From Bacteroides sp. CAG:709 (GTDB taxonomy: Bacteria; Bacteroidota; Bacteroidia; Bacteroidales; UBA932): a DNA stretch of 29,233 nucleotides. The notes beneath the pieces were generated by a model that saw nothing but the letters and a program-made list of their open reading frames with translations, had not been told where the DNA came from and made no database searches. The position numbers and the translations under genes were made by a program. The stretch is taken from the NCBI GenBank assembly GCA_000434935.1, contig FR882208.1:227915-257147 (forward strand), written 5' to 3'. Shown piece by piece: positions 23,785 to 29,233 of the stretch (its first letter is position 1; each line of letters starts with the position of its first letter).

Positions 23785-23853
23785 ATGGCTATATTATACA
23801 TCGGCAACGGCTTTGACCTTGCCCATAAAAACAAATCAAGTTATACCGTGTAA
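23785..23853 (+). pseudogene. AbiH-family N-terminal stub
   Basis: A 22-codon frame MAILYIGNGFDLAHKNKSSY(TV) then stops. The ILYIxGNGFDLAHxxxxxY pattern is the conserved N-terminus of AbiH-type abortive-infection proteins, which are normally several hundred residues long. Only this stub remains, followed by unrelated sequence. Confidence 0.6.
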
Positions 23854-23952
23854 TACGCAACACGCAAGTCCCCCATTTTATTTGCTTAAGGATTCCATAG
23901 CTCGATTCTCCTGATTTTCGTTTACAACGATTGTTTATCTGTTTTCCATCCG

Positions 23953-24405
23953 CTAGCTTGCTCCGGAGAGTTTGACAACTTCGCATCTGTAGGCATCTTT
24001 CCGGAGGAGGAACGTAATAAATCCTGAGTAGTCCTTGTCATAATCGGCATAGCCGATAATAGAACTTGCGACGATGCTCCACAATCTTGCAATTAAGTTC
24101 CTTATCCGAGAGTGCAATCTTTCCAAATTCATTGTCCATCAGTCTCTCCAGGTCGTATAGGTGGCGGGGCATTCTGAGACTTCTTGTCTCCGGCTTCTGG
24201 AACTCTTTATTCAGCAGGAATGCTTTTTCCAAAATTGTCCCTGGACGGTAGTACTGCCGATACCGTACATTCAGACTCCCCATCATCAGGGAAATGAGCA
24301 TTTATGATTGAACTGATGCTCCGCAGCTCAAATGGTTCATCCATTGAAAGGCAAATGAGTTCAATCTCGACTCTCGAAGGCACATATGGAGAAGTGCAAG
24401 ATGAT
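23953..24405 (-). pseudogene. Decayed AbiEii-like nucleotidyltransferase, C-terminal region
   Basis: Three minus-strand segments in different frames assemble into one AbiEii-type C-terminal region. The first (about 24405-24300) has PSRVEIELICLSMDEPFELR. The second (24301-24061) has RPGTILEKAFLLNKEFQ, then RHLYDLERLMDNEFGKIALS and VEHRRKFY. The third (about 24075-23953) has IGYADYDKDYSGFITFLLRK. At least two frameshifts separate them, and the catalytic N-terminal part (GGTALHK, SEDIDL) is missing. It cannot be active. It is distinct from the intact AbiEii at 15895-16689, so the island has acquired and lost another AbiE-type unit. Confidence 0.65.
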
Positions 24406-24499
24406 ACGTGACCTTGTTGATTTTTCTTTCATCTATGATGAATTAAACGGGAAGTATTGCCAGGATAATGGCCGTATGGCTGAAGACCCGGTGAGCCAC
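24387..24499 (+). pseudogene. IS1182-family transposase N-terminal fragment
   Basis: The frame MIRDLVDFSFIYDELNGKYC followed by QDNGRMAEDPV is the conserved N-terminal segment of IS1182-type transposases. It breaks off at about 24499 into an unrelated amidase fragment. No terminal inverted repeat is recognised. It overlaps the antisense end of the AbiEii relic by a few bases. Confidence 0.6.
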
Positions 24500-24503
24500 A
24501 AAG

Positions 24504-24788
24504 GGCAAGACGGCTGCCGATGATCTGACTACCAGCATTGCCGAAGCAGCAAAAATCAACCTGCCAGCAATGAGATTGCGCTCCGATTATTCAGACGGAG
24601 ACATTGACCGGGAAGAAGACTTTTACATTCTAAAACACACTCTCTGCCCTGCAGTTCTCACCGAAAACTGATTCATGACCAACGAGAAGGAATGCCGCTG
24701 GCTCCAGACAGAGGAAGCGATTGAATCAATTTCGAAGACGCACATAGAAGGGATTGTTAGGTATATTATTCAATACAAGAATATCTGA
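24504..24788 (+). pseudogene. N-acetylmuramoyl-L-alanine amidase C-terminal fragment
   Basis: The frame reads through EEDFYILKHTLCPAVLTEN, then an in-frame TGA (24669-24671), then FMTNEKECRWLQTEEAIESI and THIEGIVRYI to a final TGA. CPAVLTExxFxxN is the conserved C-terminal block of Amidase_3 peptidoglycan hydrolases, found both in core genes and on mobile elements of Bacteroidales. The N-terminal catalytic zinc ligands are missing, and the internal stop confirms decay. Confidence 0.6.
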
Positions 24789-24799
24789 TTCAGCGGATT

Positions 24800-25654
24800 C
24801 TATCCGTTATTTACAGGATGATATAGTTCGGAATGTAGTTGAAACAATTTATCATGAGTACTCTTTCTCAGATCTTTGTTTCCTGGAACTTCCAAAATCC
24901 CGTAGCCAAATGCTTTATTACTATATTTGCGAATAAGGGGGCTTACGTGATTAAACAATATATCAAGGGAAGACTCATACTTATTGATGTTATTGCACCT
25001 TAAAAATGAATTAAATACTCCAGAGACGAAATCAGCAAGTTGGATCCCTACTGAATGATGTGAATACTCGATATTCAAACTGTCTTTTACGTGGGAGTAA
25101 TTCTTTATAAAGTCATTCCCGGAAATCAGTTCGTGGTACATATTCCTGAACAAATCGTTTTTCTCGGGATTAACCGGATCAACGAATAGGATAGCCAAAT
25201 TTTCAGGGTCACTTTGAACCTCCATTTCTATCCTTCGAAGGATATCCTGAAAGTGAAATCTTAGAATTGTTTCTTCTGAATGAGACACAATCCTATTATC
25301 TGTAAAAGTGATGATTATGGTTGCATATTCCAATTGCGAAAGCAAATCAATCGAAGCTTTTACGAAATCCATGAGTTTGTCTTTTCCGATTTGTGAAAAG
25401 AATTTCAAGGATGCATCTTTCTCAAGAAAATGTTGTTGTGAGAGCATCCAAAGATGGCACCATTTAAATTCCGTATCTTGAGGTATCCCATATTGAACCT
25501 TCAGTGCCTTAAAATTGGCACTTAACTTTTTCCATTCGTCGGCTTTTATCATAATCGTTGACCTTACATAGTATGGCTGACGACTTAATTCCTTCTCTGA
25601 CATATGTGACTTGTGATATCCACACTCATCACTAAAACAAAAATAAATTGCCAT
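24800..25654 (-). CDS. DUF3800 protein
   Basis: This 284-aa protein starts at the ATG at 25654 (MAIYFCFSDECGYHK). A TTG 21 bp upstream lies inside the -7 box and is rejected. The N-terminal FSDECG is the DUF3800 counterpart of the family's DESG motif. ILFVDPVNPEKND, VKDSLNIEYSHHSVGIQLAD and FVSGVFN provide the second conserved block (SxxxxGIQLADxxxG) with its acidic residue. DUF3800 proteins have a predicted RNase H-like nuclease fold, are common in phage-defence and mobile contexts, and have no settled activity. It lies next to the gene graveyard and is divergent from mcrBC. The reading frame is intact. Confidence 0.8.
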   Translation of the reverse strand: MAIYFCFSDECGYHKSHMSEKELSRQPYYVRSTIMIKADEWKKLSANFKALKVQYGIPQDTEFKWCHLWMLSQQHFLEKDASLKFFSQIGKDKLMDFVKASIDLLSQLEYATIIITFTDNRIVSHSEETILRFHFQDILRRIEMEVQSDPENLAILFVDPVNPEKNDLFRNMYHELISGNDFIKNYSHVKDSLNIEYSHHSVGIQLADFVSGVFNSFLRCNNINKYESSLDILFNHVSPLIRKYSNKAFGYGILEVPGNKDLRKSTHDKLFQLHSELYHPVNNG

Positions 25655-25672
25655 AAATAACGTGCTTGCAAT

Positions 25673-25680
25673 CAAAATTA
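25673..25680 (-). promoter_or_regulatory. -7 box of the DUF3800 gene
   Basis: Read on the minus strand this is TAATTTTG, matching TAnnTTTG. It lies 18 bp upstream of the ATG at 25654, which decides the start. Confidence 0.5.
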
Positions 25681-25889
25681 ATCAAAGTTTTTCGAATGAT
25701 TTGCAACGCATTAAAGAACTTATATTTCTTTACCTCAAAATGACATATTTATGTCTTAATCTTCGCCAGAAACGAGTGTCAACAATCATAATTGACGGCC
25801 TCATACAATGAAATAAAAAAGGGGCATTAAGCAGCGTCAATGAAACTCAGACATAGGAAGCAATCAAAGCAATTGTTATGACACATAGG

Positions 25890-25953
25890 GATGTAATTGG
25901 GTGCTAAATTTTACATCATGTAATCAGTCCTGTGAAATAATGTAGTATATTTG
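25890..25953 (+). promoter_or_regulatory. mcrBC promoter with ATGTAA operator-like palindrome
   Basis: The -7 box TATATTTG is at 25946-25953, 25 bp upstream of the McrB ATG. The 13-nt palindrome TTACAT-C-ATGTAA (25911-25923) sits where the -33 box would be. A third half-site, GATGTAA, is at 25890-25896, 27 bp upstream of the second ATGTAA. A palindrome over the -33 region suggests a repressor or activator site. Confidence 0.5.
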
Positions 25954-25978
25954 TGTGAACTATATCTGATATTGGGGA

Positions 25979-27754
25979 ATGGATAAATACGCACAATTTA
26001 AACACATTCTGGAGTATTTCGTTGCTCATCTTGAATGGATTCAGAACAACGACACCTCTGGGCCCGGTTATGCTCAATATATCGCACCTATTGTAAAATC
26101 TCCAAATTTCAGGACAACTGGCCGCGGTTATAATGGAGACAATATCCAAAATGGAATTTCTCAATGGGAAAAGTTTTCTGAAGGAGTAGTCTGCGTTAAT
26201 GTTCAGGACCAATTTGGCAAAAAACAATTCACCACAAAAAAATGCTATCTTAATTGGAGAGGCACTGGGGTAAATGTTATTGCACACTGGAAGGGCGGGC
26301 ATATTGAATCGCTTGAAGTAATAAATTTCATATACTGGGAAGATCCTACACGTTGGGATCCAGGCGTTATCAGAACCAGCATTAAAGCACTTGGCCTGTT
26401 CGATGGTAAAGAATCTGCGAATAGTGACCTTGAAGCATTTTATATTTCATTCAGCAACCTCTTAAAACAGAATACCGACATGGCCAAAAATCAGACCTTC
26501 ATCGACGCACTTTACGCAAACCATAATATCATCCTCAATGGAGCTCCGGGTACCGGTAAGACGTATCTTGCGAAGAACATAGCTGCGCAGGTGATAACTG
26601 GGAAAATCTTCACGCCAGAACTTGAGGATGATGACGTTTTTAAGACGCACTGTCAATTTGTGCAGTTCCATCCTTCATATGACTATACGGACTTCGTAGA
26701 AGGTTTGAGGCCGAAAAAAGTTGAAATGGGTGACATCACATTTGAGAGAAAGAATGGCATTTTCAAGGACTTCTGCGAGAAAGCCATTATATCTCTGAGG
26801 AATAATGAGGTTGATAACTTTAACGAGGCTTGGCAAGCTTTAATTGATGATCTTGACAACAAAGGGCAGTTATCAATTCCTTCCCTTTCTGGAGGCCGTC
26901 CAATCATAATTGAGCTCAACACATTAGGTGATGGCCTCGCAGAACGCACTTACGATGATACGCTTGATGGTGGCAAGGGCTGGATTCACGGTAAATCCAA
27001 ATTCTTCAACAAGGAGCAAGTATATAACGTATATCGTGGACTGCCGGGAGTTCCATCAGGCGGACATGATAATTACCGTAAGGCAATAGTGAAGGAAATG
27101 AAGAAGTCATACGGCTTAAAGGACTATTCAAAAGGCGTTGAAGGCATCGACGACAACGGACTTCCTTATGTATTCATTATCGATGAGATTAACCGTGGAG
27201 AAATGTCTAAAATCTTCGGAGAGCTATTCTTCTCGATAGATCCAGGGTATCGCGGTAAGGCCGGAATGGTAAAAACACAGTATCAGAATCTTATTGAACC
27301 AACTGACACATTCTATGATGGCTTCTACGTTCCGAAGAACGTTTACATTATCGGGACAATGAATGACATCGACAGGAGTGTAGAAAGTATGGACTTTGCT
27401 ATGCGCCGAAGATTTGCGTTCGAAGAGATTCTAGCGGAGAAAAATACTTCTATGCTTGATGGTATCAAAGAAAAAGATGTAGTTATTGCAAGGATGGCGG
27501 ACATAAACCAGGTTATCTCATCTGAAGAAGAATTAGGTTCATCCTACCATATAGGAGGCGCATACTTCAAAAATGTGGAATTGTGCCGTAATAAAGACAA
27601 GGAGATTGACTGGAAACTATTCTGGGACAGATACCTATACAGGCTAGTATTCGAATATGTACGCGGATTTCAGAACAGGACAAGCCTTCTCAAAAAGATG
27701 GAAGATGCTATAGTTATCGACAAGACGGCAAAAGACAAACCTGCACAAAATTAA
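25979..27754 (+). CDS. mcrB: McrB-like AAA+ GTPase of a type IV (modification-dependent) restriction system
   Basis: This is a 591-aa protein. The N-terminal 170 residues (MDKYAQFKHILEYFVAHLEW onward, including KSPNFRTTGRGYNG and CYLNWRGTG) form the DNA- or modification-reading part, which is not the classical E. coli McrB domain. The AAA+ domain has Walker A GAPGTGKT (188-195), the McrB-specific VQFHPSYDYTDFVEGLRP, Walker B FIIDEINRG (D402, E403), and GTMNDIDRSVESMDFAMRRR (NDIDR at 462-466), the McrB GTP-binding sensor block. McrB forms a hexameric GTP-driven translocase that activates McrC to cut DNA carrying modified cytosines. Only one base separates it from mcrC. An mcrBC that reads modified cytosine must tolerate the two C5 methyltransferases of this island, so its target is probably different (inference). 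Confidence 0.93.
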   Translation: MDKYAQFKHILEYFVAHLEWIQNNDTSGPGYAQYIAPIVKSPNFRTTGRGYNGDNIQNGISQWEKFSEGVVCVNVQDQFGKKQFTTKKCYLNWRGTGVNVIAHWKGGHIESLEVINFIYWEDPTRWDPGVIRTSIKALGLFDGKESANSDLEAFYISFSNLLKQNTDMAKNQTFIDALYANHNIILNGAPGTGKTYLAKNIAAQVITGKIFTPELEDDDVFKTHCQFVQFHPSYDYTDFVEGLRPKKVEMGDITFERKNGIFKDFCEKAIISLRNNEVDNFNEAWQALIDDLDNKGQLSIPSLSGGRPIIIELNTLGDGLAERTYDDTLDGGKGWIHGKSKFFNKEQVYNVYRGLPGVPSGGHDNYRKAIVKEMKKSYGLKDYSKGVEGIDDNGLPYVFIIDEINRGEMSKIFGELFFSIDPGYRGKAGMVKTQYQNLIEPTDTFYDGFYVPKNVYIIGTMNDIDRSVESMDFAMRRRFAFEEILAEKNTSMLDGIKEKDVVIARMADINQVISSEEELGSSYHIGGAYFKNVELCRNKDKEIDWKLFWDRYLYRLVFEYVRGFQNRTSLLKKMEDAIVIDKTAKDKPAQN

Positions 27755-27755
27755 C

Positions 27756-29090
27756 GTGGTTCATTTGACAGATAACAGCAATAAGACAATTCGCATCACA
27801 CAAGATTGCGAAGATATTCGTCTGCTCGCCAATCAAACCATTGAGTCCCTCGTCAACAACAATCCAGGGCTGTTGGTATATCCCCAGTGCCTGAAGAATT
27901 GCGAAGACGACTTGAAAAGACAGTATATTCTGTCGGAGTATGAGCATGTGGACCAAGACCAGCAGAGATATATGAACATATCTACCGGGAATATCATTGG
28001 ATTTATCGGAACTTCTTCTACTGATGTTTCTATATGTTCCAGATTCACAGGAAATGACGGTCTTGGACAGGATTTCTTCCTGCATTACATGCTTCAGCGT
28101 GTGTTGTCAATTAACCTATTCAATCTGAATCACAGCATTTCAACTGAAGACCAGGCATTTGACTTTCTTATTCTGCTGTTCCCAACATTTCTGAAAGATG
28201 CTGTTGCACAAGGAATATACAAAGAATATGTTTCAGTTCAACGCAATGACTCAAATGTTAAGGGCGTAATTGACATCAACAGACACTTAAACCGAAATGT
28301 CCCTTTCAATGGCTGTATTGCGTACAGGTCGCGAGAAATAAGCTACAACAATAGCGTAACACAAATCATCCGACACACCATAGAGTGCATTTTTGCCTCT
28401 CAATTTGGCAAAGCCGTACTATCATCCGATAAAGAAACTATAGAAGCAATCAACCAGATCAAAGCGGCAACGCCTACATACGCGAGAAATGACAGGCAAG
28501 CAATAATCAGGGAAAACTCGAAACCAGTCAGCCATCCATTCTTTACCAGATACCAAGATCTGCAAAAGATATGTTTAAGGATTTTGAGACATCAGAAGAT
28601 AAAGTATGGTGCCAATGATAGCAGAATTAACGGCATCCTGTTTGACGCCTCGTGGCTTTGGGAGGAATACATAGCCAAATTGCTTCCATCATTCCAACAT
28701 CCTCAAAACAGGAAAAGTACTGGAGGAATTTGTCTCGCCAAGAATCATGCATTACAGAGATATCCCGATTTTTACAAAGGAAAAAGCAACGGTATTGTCC
28801 TCGATGCCAAATATAAGCACGACATTTCAAGGGATGACGAACATCAGGTTATTTCATACATGTATCGTCTAAAAAGTCGGCTCGGTGGATTCTTGCTGCC
28901 AAGGGAATCATGCACATCAAAGATATCATACTCTTTACTCGGCTACGGGAATGAATTAAATATTTACTATCTGCAGATTCCTCAAGACGCACAATCATAC
29001 AAAGATTTCTCTGATAAAATGCACGCTTTTGAGGAAGCATTTATCAATGAGCTTACCTCCTTATCGGTAACCGCAGCAAATATAATATAA
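27756..29090 (+). CDS. mcrC: McrC-like PD-(D/E)XK nuclease subunit
   Basis: This 444-aa protein starts with GTG at 27756, one base after the McrB stop. No better-placed ATG preserves the N-terminus, so coupled translation is likely. The first 270 residues resemble the McrBC 5-methylcytosine-restriction subunit family (SRFTGNDGLGQDFFLHYMLQ, then a long helical region with GVIDINRHLNRN). The C-terminal nuclease has YPDF (D338), IVLDAKYK (D350, K352) and HQVISYMYRL, the PD-(D/E)XK site with D in the variable position. It cleaves DNA only when driven by McrB GTP hydrolysis. The frame is intact. There is no recognisable terminator in the 143 bp that remain. Confidence 0.9.
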   Translation: MVHLTDNSNKTIRITQDCEDIRLLANQTIESLVNNNPGLLVYPQCLKNCEDDLKRQYILSEYEHVDQDQQRYMNISTGNIIGFIGTSSTDVSICSRFTGNDGLGQDFFLHYMLQRVLSINLFNLNHSISTEDQAFDFLILLFPTFLKDAVAQGIYKEYVSVQRNDSNVKGVIDINRHLNRNVPFNGCIAYRSREISYNNSVTQIIRHTIECIFASQFGKAVLSSDKETIEAINQIKAATPTYARNDRQAIIRENSKPVSHPFFTRYQDLQKICLRILRHQKIKYGANDSRINGILFDASWLWEEYIAKLLPSFQHPQNRKSTGGICLAKNHALQRYPDFYKGKSNGIVLDAKYKHDISRDDEHQVISYMYRLKSRLGGFLLPRESCTSKISYSLLGYGNELNIYYLQIPQDAQSYKDFSDKMHAFEEAFINELTSLSVTAANII

Positions 29091-29233
29091 TCAAAGCGGT
29101 CAAGGTCGTGTTACTCCGCTAAATCTCCGTCACACCACCTTGGTTCCAGCCACTCCGGCACTCCGCGCCTGCGTGACTTCCATTCTATTGAGTTCCGCCC
29201 GGCAGACATTCACGTCCGCCATTCTGCCAGCCG
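29091..29233. other. Right-edge sequence, no feature assigned
   Basis: This stretch is GC-rich compared with mcrC. Frames on both strands stay open or nearly open to the edge, but none gives a recognisable protein. It may be the end of a neighbouring gene. Confidence 0.3.

Noticed and set aside
24754..24936. 60-codon plus-strand frame
   Set aside because: It spans the end of the amidase relic and is antisense to the DUF3800 C-terminus.
1..29233. CRISPR arrays, tRNA or rRNA genes, intact insertion sequences or an integrase
   Set aside because: I looked for regularly spaced repeats, cloverleaf-like segments and complete transposase or recombinase genes and saw none. The only mobile-element trace is the IS1182 fragment.

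Overview
The window reads as a Bacteroidales chromosome. The evidence is the repeated TAnnTTTG (-7) / TTTG (-33) promoter boxes in front of many genes, a near absence of Shine-Dalgarno sites, and the relatives recognised (Bacteroidales-type MnmE, an IS1182-type transposase stub, an AbiEii relic). Genus is not resolvable. The left edge is ordinary core genome: a divergently transcribed MATE efflux gene (cut by the window edge) and mnmE, which is visibly GC-richer than most of what follows. From about 2.1 kb to the right edge the window is a defence island of mostly AT-richer, patchy composition.

Layout. (1) 2807-6727, plus strand: a four-gene module (here module A) of a 76-aa helical protein, a 673-aa GHKL ATPase, a 296-aa protein with a YPYP motif, and a 250-aa protein tentatively DUF6339-like. 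(2) 6891-9096, plus strand, with its own promoter: an HNH endonuclease and a Sau3AI/MutH-family restriction endonuclease. Their likely cognate C5 cytosine methyltransferase (9130-10383) converges on them across a shared bidirectional terminator. (3) 10883-12787: a SIR2-domain protein. (4) 13016-14630: an XRE regulator plus a CoiA-like nuclease. (5) 15095-16689: an AbiEi/AbiEii cassette between two 51-bp direct repeats. (6) 23571-17167, minus strand: a second, diverged copy of the four-gene module (module B), followed in the same operon by a 625-aa C5 methyltransferase and a 147-aa protein. (7) 23.8-24.8 kb: a graveyard of four unrelated gene stubs (AbiH, AbiEii, IS1182 transposase, amidase). 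(8) 24800-25654: a DUF3800 protein. (9) 25979-29090: McrB and McrC (type IV, modification-dependent restriction).

The most interesting result is the duplicated module. Genes 1-4 keep the same order, the same overlaps and conserved motifs, but the two copies are attached to different cytosine-methylation systems. This argues that the four genes form a transferable unit that co-operates with DNA methylation. GHKL ATPases of MutL/MORC type next to restriction-modification genes are known from comparative genomics. The full four-gene set, and its partnership here with a MutH-family nuclease (MutL and MutH are partners in mismatch repair), deserve attention. Module B appears inactivated: its ATPase carries a one-base frameshift, which the module A alignment locates precisely, and its YPYP gene carries an in-frame TAG followed by 36 further homologous codons. 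Module A looks intact.

All functional assignments rest on motifs read by eye. No database search was possible.
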